From Nitrosomonas communis (GTDB lineage Bacteria; Pseudomonadota; Gammaproteobacteria; Burkholderiales; Nitrosomonadaceae): a stretch of DNA of 64,000 nt. Positions 36,807 to 47,943 of this stretch are shown piece after piece. The position numbers were made by a program, and so were the translations under genes. Where the stretch lies: assembly GCF_001007935.1 (NCBI RefSeq), contig NZ_CP011451.1, positions 930,001 through 994,000 on the forward strand, written 5' to 3'. Positions within the stretch are counted from its first letter, which is position 1; each line of letters opens with the position of its first letter. The notes beneath the pieces are model-generated. The model was not told the origin of the DNA. It saw only the letters and a program-made list of their open reading frames with translations, and searched no databases.

Positions 36807-37964
36807 ATGAAAGCACTCGTATTTCATAAACCAAAAGACGTAAGAGTTGAAACCGTACAAGACCCTGAAATACAGAAGGAAACTGACGTTATCCTTAAAG
36901 TAACTTCCACCGCTATCTGTGGTTCTGATCTTCATATTTATAACGGAATGTTTCCTCAACTGCGTAGTATGGTATTGGGGCATGAATTTATGGGTATAGT
37001 AGAAGAAACCGGTTCCGGGGTTACTCATCTGAAAAAAGGAGACCGGGTGGTCGTACCCTTCCCGATTGCCTGCGGACATTGCTGGTTCTGTACGCATCAA
37101 CTCCCTACGCAATGTGAAGAATCGAATCCTGAGTTTTATGGTCCGGAGGGGCACTTATTGAAAGGTAAGGGAGGCGGACTGTACGGCTATACCGATATGT
37201 ATGGCGGCTATGATGGCGGCCAGGCGGAATACGTTCGTTTACCGTTTGCGCATTATAGTCCGCGTAAAGTTCCTGATAACATGAGCGACGAGCAGGTATT
37301 ATTTCTTACCGATATCTTCCCTACCGGCTATACAGCTGTTGACTGGGCTCAGCTAAAAGGCGGCGAGACCGTTGCGATATTTGGCTGCGGTCCTGTTGGA
37401 TTAATGGCGCAGAAGGTAGCCTGGCTGCACGGTGCGGGAAGAGTCATTGCCCTGGATGTGGAAGATTACCGACTCGAAACTTCAAGACGCACCTGTCGTA
37501 CCGAAACCCTCAATGCGCACGATGAAGATGTAATTGAAAAAATACGTGAAATGACTCACGGAAGAGGTGCTGATGTTTGCATCGACGCTGTGGGCATGGA
37601 AGCAGACCGCAGCTTATGGGACAAAATTACCAACGTCATCAGACTCGAAAGAGGGACCATTAATGCGCTGCGTATGTGTCTGGATGCAGTACGCAGAGGC
37701 GGTACCGTTTCTATTGTAGGGGTATATGGTTATCCTTATGATAATTTTCCTATCCACCAGATCTTTGACAAAGGTATTACCATTAAAGCAGGACAAGTTC
37801 CTGTACAAAATTATATCGATCATCTGATACATCTGGTAGAAGAAGGAAAAGTTGTGCTGGATGACATTATCTCGCATCGCCTTCCTTTAAGCGAAGCCGC
37901 GAAAGGGTATCAGATTTTTAATGATAAGGAAGATAACTGTGTGAAGGTGGTTTTGAAGCCATGA
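36807..37964 (+). CDS. Zinc-dependent alcohol dehydrogenase
   Basis: 385 residues from the ATG at 36807, which gives the canonical N terminus MKALVFHKP; the longer frame adds an unrelated stretch. Medium-chain fold: AICGSDLHIYNG and VLGHEFMGIVEE (catalytic zinc), GHCWFCTHQLPTQCE (structural zinc cysteines, one position unusual), and the NAD-binding GCGPVGLMAQ followed by VIALDVEDYR. It belongs to the glutathione-independent formaldehyde dehydrogenase-like branch. The physiological substrate is unknown. Confidence 0.87.
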   Translation: MKALVFHKPKDVRVETVQDPEIQKETDVILKVTSTAICGSDLHIYNGMFPQLRSMVLGHEFMGIVEETGSGVTHLKKGDRVVVPFPIACGHCWFCTHQLPTQCEESNPEFYGPEGHLLKGKGGGLYGYTDMYGGYDGGQAEYVRLPFAHYSPRKVPDNMSDEQVLFLTDIFPTGYTAVDWAQLKGGETVAIFGCGPVGLMAQKVAWLHGAGRVIALDVEDYRLETSRRTCRTETLNAHDEDVIEKIREMTHGRGADVCIDAVGMEADRSLWDKITNVIRLERGTINALRMCLDAVRRGGTVSIVGVYGYPYDNFPIHQIFDKGITIKAGQVPVQNYIDHLIHLVEEGKVVLDDIISHRLPLSEAAKGYQIFNDKEDNCVKVVLKP

Positions 37965-38162
37965 TCAGGGTTTTCAGAATTAGTTTTAAAGATTGAAAAA
38001 CCGTTAGTTAAACTATACTCAGCACGGTAACAATTGCGGATTTTAAAGGTATTGAAGGCCTTAAATTATAAGAGTTTTTCGCATTTCTATTTTCCGCATC
38101 TGTGGCCGCGCGGAGTATAGCTCGTGTGTAGAGTCCTTAAATTGGTTTACGAAAATAAATAT

Positions 38163-41100
38163 TTATATTTTTTCTGTTTTAAATGAACGCTGTATCTGAA
38201 TTTTCTTAACCAGCACATAGACTGCTGGAAGAACGATTAATGTCAGTACAGTAGCTGAAATCATACCCCCAACCATGGGTGCAGCAATGCGCTTGGTCAG
38301 CTCTGAACCTGTACCACTGCTTAACATAACTGGCAGTAAACCAAAAACACTTCCTGCAATAGTCATCATTACTGGACGTATTCGCATTCCAGCGCCTTCT
38401 TTCACAGCATTATAAAGATCTTCAATCGTGATTTTTTCGCCTGCGGCTTGGCGTTTTGCCTTGATGGCATTCAGTGCCTGATCAAGGAACTCCAGCATCA
38501 CCATGCCAGTTTCAGCCGCGATCCCCGCCAAACCAATGAACCCCACAGCGACTGCGATACTCATGTTGTAACCAAACCAATACATTAACCAGATACCGCC
38601 GACCAGGGAAAAAGGCACCGACAACATCACGATCATTGTCTCGCTTAAACGCCCAAAGTTTAAATAAATAAGAACAAATACGAGCAAAAGCGTAAACGGC
38701 ACCACCATTTTCAATTTCTCAGTTGCACGTTGCATATATTCAAACTGACCACTCCAGGTAGCATAGTAGCCAGGTGGAAACTTTATTTGTTCACAGACTA
38801 CCTGCTGCGCATCTGCAATGTAGCTGCCGATATCCCGATCACGGATATCGACAAAAATGTAAGCAGACAGCAAAGCATTCTCGGTACGGATACTCGGTGG
38901 TCCTTTGACCAGCTTGATTTGGGCCAACTGACCCAGTGGAACCATTGCTCCCAGGGTGGGTACCAACACTTGTGTCGCAATCGCTTGCGGGTCACTGCGC
39001 AGTTCGCGTGGGTAGCGCACCGTGACACCATAACGCTCACGTCCTTCCACAGTCGTAGTAATCGTTTCAGCTCCCAGCGCGGTTTTAATTACATCCAACA
39101 AATCGCCCACAGCCAATCCATAACGAGCGAGCGCGATACGATCAGGCTCAATATCGAGGTAATATCCGCCAGTAGTTCGCTCCGCAAAAGCGCTTGTGGT
39201 GCCTGGCACAGTTTTAACCGCCATCTCGATTTGCGTACCTAATTTTTCTAATTCACTGAGATCATTTCCAAACACCTTGATCCCGACGGGGGTACGGATG
39301 CCGGTTGCGAGCATGTCAATTCTGTTTTTGATCGGCATTGTCCAAGCATTGGCCACACCAGGTATTTGCAGCGCCTGATCCAGCTCGGTAATCAATTTGT
39401 CGATAGTCATACCAGAGCGCCACTCACTTTCCGGTTTCAGATTGATAATCGTTTCGATCATTTCCAACGGGGCTGGATCAGTAGCTGTGTTAGCACGCCC
39501 AGCTTTGCCGAATACCGAGGCCACTTCAGGAAAGCTTTTAATGATCTTGTTCTGTGTCTGCAGGATTTCTGCTGCTTCGGTAATGGAGATGCCAGGGAGT
39601 GTCACCGGCATGTAAAGCAATGTGCCTTCATTCAGCGTCGGCATGAATTCGGCTCCCAGTCTGACAGCCGGGTAACCGGTCAAGCCCAGGATGACGATAG
39701 CAATAACAAGGATGCTTTTTTTCCATTTGATAACCCAGGGAATGACGGGTTGATAGAGCCGGATTAAGAGTCGACCTAGTGGATTATCCTGCTCGCGCGG
39801 AATGCGGCCACGAATCAGCAGCAGGATGAGGGCTGGAACCAGCGTGATCGAAAGGATTGCTCCGCCCGCCATGGCAAATGTCTTGGTAAGGGCGAGCGGC
39901 TGAAACATACGCCCTTCCTGCGCCTCAAGCGTAAATATCGGCAGAAACGATACCGTGATAATCAACAGGCTAAAGAACAATGGTGGACCGACTTCCTTGC
40001 ATGCAGCAACAACGGCTTCCACACGTGCCGAGGACGGAGCAAGCGGATCGAGACGTGCAAGATGTTTATGCGTATTCTCAACCATGACAATGGCTGCGTC
40101 AGTCATCTCGGCAATCGCAAGCGCTATGCCAGCCAGGCTCATAATATTGGAATTGATGCCAAGATGAAACATGACAATAAACGCGATGAGCACACCGATC
40201 GGTAACATGATCATTGCGACCAGGGCACTGCGCACATGCATGAGAAAAATGGCACACACCAGCGCTACGATAATCACTTGCTCAACCAATACTTCATTCA
40301 GCGTGTCGATGGCACGCTGAATCAGTTCAGATCGGTTATAAACTGATTGAATTTCAACGCCTTCCGGCAGACCCGATTTAATTTCATTGATTTTCTGTTC
40401 GATATCGTGGATGACATCGAGTGCATTTTCACCATAACGCGCGATGGCAATGCCTGAAACGGCTTCCCCTTCACCATTAAGCTCAGTAATCCCACGTCGC
40501 TCATTAGGTGCCAGCTCTAACCGGGCGATATCACGCAATAATACCGGCATACCTTCATGCGCCTTGACGACCAGATTCTCAATGTCACTGATATTGCGCA
40601 GGTACCCTCTGCCACGCACCATATATTCGGTTTCCGTGAGCTCGATCACACGCCCGCCTACATCCCGATTACTCTGAGCAACCACATCGATTACTGTTTT
40701 GAGTGGTATGCCATAGGCTTGTAAATGCTGTGGATCGACCGTAATCTGATAAGTTTTTTCGAACCCACCGACACTGGCGATTTCTGAAACACCTTCTGTG
40801 GCAACCAATTGATAACGCAGGAACCAGTCCTGGATGCTACGCAGCTCATCCAGTGTACGGTCTCTAGCGGTAACGGCATACTGGTAAACCCAGCCTACCC
40901 CGGTCGCATCCGGGCCAAGTGCAGGCCTGACACTTTCCGGTAATTTATTGGCGGCAAAATTCAGGTATTCCAGTACACGTGAACGCGCCCAGTAAATATC
41001 CGTACCATCTTCAAAAATGATATAGATAAACGACACGCCAAAGGCTGATAACCCACGCACTACTTTCGATTTCGGTACGCTCAGCATAGCTGTGGTCAGT

Positions 41101-41303
41101 GGATAAGTAACCTGATCTTCCACTACTTGAGGCGCCTGGCCCGGATATTCAGTATAAATGATGACCTGAACATCGGATAAATCAGGAATCGCGTCAATGG
41201 GTGTTTTCCATACCGCATACACGCCCCATACAATGAGAGCAAATGTTGTCAGCAATACCAGAAAAACATGTCGTACCGACCATTCGATTATTTTTCCCAC
41301 CAT
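38163..41303 (-). CDS. cusA: Copper/silver efflux RND transporter, CusA/CzcA family
   Basis: 1046 residues, full length for a heavy-metal RND pump. Two sets of membrane spans flank large periplasmic loops. AIAEMTDAAIVMVENTHKHL near residue 405 carries the proton-relay acidic residues; the HME family start IEWSVRHVFLVLLTTFALIVWGVYAVWKTPIDAIPDLSDVQVI is intact, as is VRGLSAFGVSFIYIIFEDGTDIYWARSRVLEYL. Met-rich sites suggest Cu(I)/Ag(I) rather than divalent metals. Third gene of the cusCBA order, two bases after cusB. Confidence 0.9.
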   Translation of the reverse strand: MVGKIIEWSVRHVFLVLLTTFALIVWGVYAVWKTPIDAIPDLSDVQVIIYTEYPGQAPQVVEDQVTYPLTTAMLSVPKSKVVRGLSAFGVSFIYIIFEDGTDIYWARSRVLEYLNFAANKLPESVRPALGPDATGVGWVYQYAVTARDRTLDELRSIQDWFLRYQLVATEGVSEIASVGGFEKTYQITVDPQHLQAYGIPLKTVIDVVAQSNRDVGGRVIELTETEYMVRGRGYLRNISDIENLVVKAHEGMPVLLRDIARLELAPNERRGITELNGEGEAVSGIAIARYGENALDVIHDIEQKINEIKSGLPEGVEIQSVYNRSELIQRAIDTLNEVLVEQVIIVALVCAIFLMHVRSALVAMIMLPIGVLIAFIVMFHLGINSNIMSLAGIALAIAEMTDAAIVMVENTHKHLARLDPLAPSSARVEAVVAACKEVGPPLFFSLLIITVSFLPIFTLEAQEGRMFQPLALTKTFAMAGGAILSITLVPALILLLIRGRIPREQDNPLGRLLIRLYQPVIPWVIKWKKSILVIAIVILGLTGYPAVRLGAEFMPTLNEGTLLYMPVTLPGISITEAAEILQTQNKIIKSFPEVASVFGKAGRANTATDPAPLEMIETIINLKPESEWRSGMTIDKLITELDQALQIPGVANAWTMPIKNRIDMLATGIRTPVGIKVFGNDLSELEKLGTQIEMAVKTVPGTTSAFAERTTGGYYLDIEPDRIALARYGLAVGDLLDVIKTALGAETITTTVEGRERYGVTVRYPRELRSDPQAIATQVLVPTLGAMVPLGQLAQIKLVKGPPSIRTENALLSAYIFVDIRDRDIGSYIADAQQVVCEQIKFPPGYYATWSGQFEYMQRATEKLKMVVPFTLLLVFVLIYLNFGRLSETMIVMLSVPFSLVGGIWLMYWFGYNMSIAVAVGFIGLAGIAAETGMVMLEFLDQALNAIKAKRQAAGEKITIEDLYNAVKEGAGMRIRPVMMTIAGSVFGLLPVMLSSGTGSELTKRIAAPMVGGMISATVLTLIVLPAVYVLVKKIQIQRSFKTEKI

Positions 41304-41305
41304 CT

Positions 41306-42910
41306 TCAGTGTCCCTCGTGCCTGCCGGAAGCAGCGCCGTTATGCAAGGGAGAGATACTAACAATGACATACTCCCCGGCTGTTCCCTCGGTAATTTCGA
41401 AGGCAACCTTTTGACCTGGTTTTAATGATCGCAGTAATACTGGATCAGCAACCCGGAAATCCATCAGCATCGCAGGCCAATTGAGACTGGCGATCGGTCC
41501 ATGAGTCACCGTAATGGTGGCATGCACAAAATCAATTGACTCGATGCTACCTTCACCTCGATGAGTTTCCGGTTGGTGGCTTTCAAACAATTCACCGGGT
41601 TTAGCATGTGATTTTTTTCTGGATGCCACAGCATGGTTTCCATGACTGAAATCGCTCAATGCTGCCTTGAGATTGCTTTCTGCATCAATCAGGAAATTTG
41701 CCTTGACTACCACAACTTCTCCCGCTTCAAGTCCTCCTAGTACCTCAGCATAACCATCGGCGTGCATGCCAAGTTTGACCGTTCTCGGCTCAAACCGACC
41801 TTCGCCCAGATCGACCAGCACCAGCTTCCGTGTGCCGGTATCCAAGACTGCTGAGTCAGGCACAGTCAGTACCTTTTCTTTACTATGAAAAGAAGCAAAC
41901 TCCACGTGCGCGTACATAGCAGGCTTAAGCAGTTCATCAGCATTGGGCAATTCAATGCGAACGATAGCAGTACGCGTTTCTGGCGTGACTTTGGGATAAA
42001 TGAAAGCGACCTCTCCACTAAATACTTTGTCCGGATAGGCATCGACTCTGATGGTAGCCATCTGCCCAGGATGGATCATGCCGAGATCTTGCTCAAACAC
42101 ATCGGCTAGTACCCACACGCGGGATAAATCAGCAATTTGATAGAGAACTTCTCCAGGCTCAAAGCGTTTTCCTTCAACAGAAGGTTTTTCCAATACCACG
42201 CCATTGGTTAGGGAGCGCAGCGTAACATGCTCTCTGACTTTGCCTTCACGCTGTAAGCGTTGTAATTCAATTTCCGATATATTCCAATTGCGCAGTTTCT
42301 GTAAGGCACTCTCAGCCAGTCTTTGCATGGCAGCTTTGATATCCGGATCACTCTCAGCGACCAGCCTCATGCCTTTCTCTGCAATCAGATATTCCTGTTG
42401 CGCGGTGATGAGTTCAGGGCTGTACACATCCATCAAAGCTTGCCCTTTTTTCACTGCCTGGCCAGTAGTATTAACGTAGAGCCGATGTATCCAACCTTCA
42501 AATTTGGTCACTAAGGTATACAATTTGCGCTCATCTGGCGCAATCGTGGCCACGGCCCTGACAGTACGAATCAACTGGCGTGGTGCTACCGCTTCAGTTC
42601 TCACTCCCAGCTTTTGTATTTTTTCAGTACTGATCTTTACTGCTTTACTATCCGATGGCGATTCCTCCCCTTCATAAACAGGGATGTAATCCATCCCCAT
42701 CGGATCTTTCTTGGGTACGGGCGAGGTGTCTGGTAATCCCATGGGATTACGGTAATAAAGAATCTTGCCCTTGGGGGTAGTAACCTCAGGTGATTCGGCC
42801 ACAAGCTTAACAGACTGGGTATTTCCCCACCAATACCCGACAACGAGCGAAAGTGCAATCAAAGCAACAATAATGATGACTTTAACAAGGACTCTCATAA
42901 CGAACTCCAT
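41306..42910 (-). CDS. cusB: RND periplasmic adaptor with a fused CusF-like domain
   Basis: 534 residues. An N-terminal membrane anchor (residues 8-28) is followed by a heavy-metal-binding segment (YYRNPMGLPDTSPVPKKDPMGMDYIPVYEGE) and the membrane-fusion-protein hairpin and barrel. From about residue 460 a CusF-like metallochaperone domain follows (SIDFVHATITVTHGPIASLNWPAMLMDFRVAD), with the Trp-Pro-Ala-Met site used for Cu(I)/Ag(I). It is longer than E. coli CusB because of this fusion. It starts in the last base of cusC's stop. Confidence 0.9.
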   Translation of the reverse strand: MEFVMRVLVKVIIIVALIALSLVVGYWWGNTQSVKLVAESPEVTTPKGKILYYRNPMGLPDTSPVPKKDPMGMDYIPVYEGEESPSDSKAVKISTEKIQKLGVRTEAVAPRQLIRTVRAVATIAPDERKLYTLVTKFEGWIHRLYVNTTGQAVKKGQALMDVYSPELITAQQEYLIAEKGMRLVAESDPDIKAAMQRLAESALQKLRNWNISEIELQRLQREGKVREHVTLRSLTNGVVLEKPSVEGKRFEPGEVLYQIADLSRVWVLADVFEQDLGMIHPGQMATIRVDAYPDKVFSGEVAFIYPKVTPETRTAIVRIELPNADELLKPAMYAHVEFASFHSKEKVLTVPDSAVLDTGTRKLVLVDLGEGRFEPRTVKLGMHADGYAEVLGGLEAGEVVVVKANFLIDAESNLKAALSDFSHGNHAVASRKKSHAKPGELFESHQPETHRGEGSIESIDFVHATITVTHGPIASLNWPAMLMDFRVADPVLLRSLKPGQKVAFEITEGTAGEYVIVSISPLHNGAASGRHEGH

Positions 42911-44295
42911 TAATGTGGAGGCACCAATTCATCAGGGATTTTGCCAGTAAGCAGATCGATTTCTGCGAGCGCCTTGTTATAGTTGGCTATCGCTGTCACC
43001 AGGTTGATTTCATAGTTAAATACTGTCATCTGGCTATCGAGCAGCGTGAGAAAATCGACTCGATTAACTCGGTAGGCGGCCAGCGCTGATTCAACCGTCA
43101 ATCTGGCCTGTGGCAGAATAGTCGTTTGATATAACTGTACCGATTTGAGATTTTGCTCAGCCGTTGCCCCTTGTTGACGCAGTTTTGCCGCAATCTCGTT
43201 AGTTTGCACCTGATAAAGATCCAATGCCTGATGGTGCATCGCTTGCGATTCCGCAATCCGTGGTTCGATTTTACTGTTACGCCATATTGGAAGGTTAACC
43301 GCCACAGTCAGGCTGATCATGTCAGGGCGCGATGTGTTATCCAGCATCCTATCCCGCTGACCATACGAAAGGCGCACATCAAAATCGGGGTAGTATTCTT
43401 TTTGCACGAGCTCCACTGCTTTTTTATTGCGGGCAGTAAGGCTTTGCAATGCTAATAATTGCGGCCGCTGCGTCATGGCTCTCTCTCGCAATGACTCCAG
43501 ATTTAAGGAAGTTTGATGCATGGGTAGCGGCTCAGGTATCAGTTCTCCAGCATAGGTACTACGACCAAGCGCGCGAATAAGCTCTGCTTCAATCATGGGC
43601 CGTTCGCGAGCCAACCTGAGCAGTTCATCCAACATTCTGGAAATCTGTGTCTGGGCCTTCAGGACATCGGCCTGGCTTCCTTCCCCTACTTGATAACGTC
43701 CTTCGGCAATCTGCAGAAAGTGCTCAAGAATCAGCTTGTTTTTTTCGACCAATTGGGTCATTTCTACGATAAGTCCAAGGTCAAAATAAGCGATTCTCAG
43801 ATCACGTACTACCCGATTCACAGTTTCCTGATAGCCATAACTAATCGCTTCTGCATCTTTACTCGCGACTTCCTTGCGCAAACCACGTTTTCCCGGAAAG
43901 GGAAAACGCTGAGACAGGCCAATCATTTTCATGGTCATATCCTCGCGATTGAATGGCGAAGATGCCAAAGGCGCATTGATCACTCCCGCTTCCAGCATGG
44001 GGTCATCCAGTGCTTCTGCGGGTGATATTCTCTGCTGAGCTGCTTCGCGCTCCCGCAGTGATGCTTGAATTTCCGGATTGTTCTGCAGAGCCTCCGTGAT
44101 GAGGGGGGTTAGCGGCGTAATCTGCTTGCCACTGACTGTGGGTTTATATTGCTGAAACATCATTGGATAAGCTGAGTTTGAAGCACCTGCCTGTCCATCG
44201 AGCGGAATCATCGCTCCTGCAATCCATACTGCGATCATTCCATTACTGATTATGGAAAAAATATTTCTAGCATTGTCTGGCGATGAGGCAATCAT
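42910..44295 (-). CDS. cusC: TolC-family outer-membrane factor, CusC type
   Basis: 461 residues with an N-terminal signal-like segment and two internal TolC repeats: ITEALQNNPEIQASLREREAA and IGLSQRFPFPGKRGLRKEVASKDAEA in the first, AYRVNRVDFLTLLDSQMTVFNYEINLV in the second. It forms the outer-membrane channel for the CusBA pump. The first gene of the operon in this order, behind a broken cusF. Confidence 0.88.
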   Translation of the reverse strand: MIASSPDNARNIFSIISNGMIAVWIAGAMIPLDGQAGASNSAYPMMFQQYKPTVSGKQITPLTPLITEALQNNPEIQASLREREAAQQRISPAEALDDPMLEAGVINAPLASSPFNREDMTMKMIGLSQRFPFPGKRGLRKEVASKDAEAISYGYQETVNRVVRDLRIAYFDLGLIVEMTQLVEKNKLILEHFLQIAEGRYQVGEGSQADVLKAQTQISRMLDELLRLARERPMIEAELIRALGRSTYAGELIPEPLPMHQTSLNLESLRERAMTQRPQLLALQSLTARNKKAVELVQKEYYPDFDVRLSYGQRDRMLDNTSRPDMISLTVAVNLPIWRNSKIEPRIAESQAMHHQALDLYQVQTNEIAAKLRQQGATAEQNLKSVQLYQTTILPQARLTVESALAAYRVNRVDFLTLLDSQMTVFNYEINLVTAIANYNKALAEIDLLTGKIPDELVPPH

Positions 44296-44334
44296 TTTGC
44301 TCTCCCTAACGTATTTTAGTCTAGATATCTATTC

Positions 44335-44655
44335 CTATTTTCTCGGCTGAATATGCGTAATTACATAGTCCCCATTCGATTGAATGAAGTTAAAAGCCAC
44401 ACCGTCACCTACCTTGATTCCTTGCATGAGTGTATGCTCCTTGATTTGGAAATTCATGGTCAGAGCAGGCCATTTAAGCGATGCAATCGGACCATAGGCA
44501 AGTTTCACGATGTTCTTGTTCCAATCCAATCGCTTTTACCATTGCTGTTCCCTTATGAGATACAGTGGCTGCATCAGCAAACTGCATGGTGATCCATCCA
44601 ACCATTAAAATACAACACAAACACTGACAAAAACATTCATTACATTTCGTTTCAT
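44335..44655 (-). pseudogene. cusF: CusF-like periplasmic copper chaperone, frameshifted
   Basis: Starting at ATG 44655 the frame gives MKRNVMNVFVSVC and then meets a stop. A neighbouring frame provides CILMVGWITMQFADAATVSHKGTAMVKAI, a signal-peptide end and mature start. After an extra G near 44517 the first frame resumes as DWNKNIVKLAYGPIASLKWPALTMNFQIKEHTLMQGIKVGDGVAF, a good CusF core with WPALTM. Two indels that restore the original frame are needed, so no intact protein is made. The core matches the CusF domain fused to CusB. Confidence 0.75.
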
Positions 44656-44858
44656 GACCCTCACTCCTGAATAAATAACCACTCTCTGCATACAAATCGA
44701 TCTGACGATCTAAACAGACAAATTTATCCTGGCACACTGGCAGGACACCCTGCGCTTTCCTCTCAGCGAGGCAAGCAGCACAAGTTTGGAAAACTATTAA
44801 GAATATTTATTGAATCGAATGGGCTTTGCTGATGTCAACAGACGTGCAGCCCAGTCAA

Positions 44859-45305
44859 TCAATGAGGAGAGGAAGGAATGGGAATGAAAAGGCGCAGGAA
44901 CAGCAGATATAACGGCGGCCCGATGGCAGGTATGAACGCAATATAAAAAGTATGGGGTGAAAAACTAAGGAGAACACCCATCACAATCATTATTACCGGT
45001 AACCCGACGATAACATCGAACGACGCAATCTCACCTGTAAGCTTGGGTTTATTTACCGAATACTCACAATTAGCCAAACAAACTCGCTCACTAGGTGAAG
45101 CAGGCTCGGCACAAGGCCCCTCCGTATGCTTCATGCTCTGTGGTGCTGGCAGATAGGGCATCACCAGACAACCCTCCAGCATGATCTTTGCTTGCACTAC
45201 TAACAACGATATGAGCAGTACTCCACTCAACATACGTTTTGAATAGTGCAAGGAAAACTGACGGGAGCAAGTAGAAAGGGTCCAGTACTTCATGCTGAAA
45301 AGCAC
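44859..45305 (-). CDS. Small membrane protein upstream of the cus operon, unknown
   Basis: 148 residues with hydrophobic spans near residues 27-45 and 95-140, a Cys-containing loop between them, and a start that could be the GTG at 45305 or the ATG at 45293 (MKYWTLSTCSR). I do not recognise the family. Its location in front of the cus genes, reading the same way, suggests a metal-related role, which is inference only. Confidence 0.5.
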   Translation of the reverse strand: MLFSMKYWTLSTCSRQFSLHYSKRMLSGVLLISLLVVQAKIMLEGCLVMPYLPAPQSMKHTEGPCAEPASPSERVCLANCEYSVNKPKLTGEIASFDVIVGLPVIMIVMGVLLSFSPHTFYIAFIPAIGPPLYLLFLRLFIPIPSSPH

Positions 45306-45351
45306 ATCCTTAAAACCGGGAGCCGAATCTTGCTACTTTGCTGAGTAAACA

Positions 45352-45705
45352 TTACTTGATCTCTACAGCCATTTTACGGTGGGAATCAGCCATATCCATA
45401 TTCGCTTTTGCAGCCTGTTCGTGAAGATGAATCAAAGCCTCAGTATGGCTCTGTAAATTTTGTGCCTGTCTACCATAGTGGGGAGCGTTTGCATCGTATT
45501 TCTCAAGTAGCTTCTTATACTCTTGCGCTTTTGACTGCATCTCCCTCGCCGTCGCTTCATAATGTTTGGCTAGCGCTTCATGGTCAGCAGGCGTTTTAGC
45601 ATTCTGGATAGCCTGCGTCATATCCATTGGATGAGGATGCATGTGTGCGCAGGAAGTCAATGAAGCAAGAACAATCAAAATGACAGAAACCTTACATATT
45701 TTCAT
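45352..45705 (-). CDS. Small helical lipoprotein, unknown
   Basis: 117 residues from the ATG at 45705, chosen because it gives a good lipoprotein signal (MKICKVSVILIVLASLTSC, lipobox LTSC) with GGAG upstream. The mature part is His- and Met-containing (AHMHPHPMDM) and otherwise a long helix (EATAREMQSKAQEYKKLLEKYD). Histidines and methionines near the N terminus could bind copper. It is next to the cus operon and reads the same way. Confidence 0.7.
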   Translation of the reverse strand: MKICKVSVILIVLASLTSCAHMHPHPMDMTQAIQNAKTPADHEALAKHYEATAREMQSKAQEYKKLLEKYDANAPHYGRQAQNLQSHTEALIHLHEQAAKANMDMADSHRKMAVEIK

Positions 45706-45875
45706 GGCATCGCTCCTGAATGAGTTGAAGTATAGCGCTAACAATTAAGACTAATTCTTGAGACGACTTACAGTAATGCAGTCTACTATTAAATTTTCTC
45801 CGAAAAAAGAATTTTGTAGACACGGCCTAGCTAACAACCCTGGTGTACTCCCTCAAGCATTTCTTGGATTCACCC

Positions 45876-46211
45876 CGGTTCTCATCCCCACGCATGTGGG
45901 GAACACGCAAATGCTGAACTGCCAGATACTGTTAAGACCGGTTCATCCCCACGCATGTGGGGAACACTGCATTCATTGCCGGGTGATAGCTTTTGGTTCC
46001 GGTTCATCCCCACGCATGTGGGGAACACCACATACTGAAAACTTAAATCGCTGAAAGTGGCGGTTCATCCCCACGCATGTGGGGAACACAATGACGCTGT
46101 CCCAGAATTTTCTTTTGATCTCGGTTCATCCCCACGCATGTGGGGAACACCGCTGAGGGGTCTCTCATCGTAATTGATGAGGCGGTTCATCCCCACGCAT
46201 GTGGTGAACAC
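45876..46211 (-). CRISPR. Type I-E CRISPR array, six repeats, five spacers
   Basis: 29-bp repeats read CATCCCCACGCATGTGGGGA in their core, flanked by CGGTT and ACAC; positions 45876-45906, 45939, 46000, 46061, 46122 and 46183-46211. All five spacers are 32 bp. In canonical orientation (minus strand, GTGTTCCCC...) the leader side is at 46212, next to cas2. The repeat farthest from the leader (45876) has a two-base insertion; the leader-proximal one has a single change (TGGTGAAC). Confidence 0.97.
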
Positions 46212-46271
46212 ACTTCCCCTATCTCGCTGATATTTCAGCGGTAAAAAGGAAGGTAAAATTCTACCAAATTT
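46212..46271 (-). promoter_or_regulatory. CRISPR leader
   Basis: 60 AT-rich bases between the cas2 stop and the first repeat, in the standard I-E leader position. Short and perhaps trimmed; includes an inverted repeat GCTGATATTTCAGC (46224-46237). Confidence 0.55.
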
Positions 46272-47716
<1,445 letters not shown>

Positions 47717-47943
47717 CAGAATACAGCTTTATATTGCCTCATATTACTGGTAAAAAACCTAGATTTTTTGGAGACTTTTATAGTTATCAAATTCTAAAGC
47801 AGTAACCAACCTGGAAACTTAGTTACACCGTAATTGCTGGGGAACACTCACATTTTAGATGTATTTTATCTCTTGGTGAGTAGTAGTCATAAATATCTCT
47901 TCTATCACTGCTTCGACTTTTATCATGCATTATTTTTGGCGGA
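47717..47943. other. Region with a degenerate duplication of the neighbouring gene's 3' end
   Basis: 47870-47950 repeats 47970-48055 with about 85% identity (AGTAGTCATAAAYATCTCTTCTATCA and CTTTTATCATGCATTATT), the segment coding for the C terminus of the following small protein. Otherwise AT-rich. Confidence 0.6.

Noticed and set aside
47838..47850. GGGGAACAC beyond the ISAs1 element, resembling the end of a CRISPR repeat
   Set aside because: Only nine bases match and the rest of the repeat, including CATCCCCACGC, is absent; probably chance.
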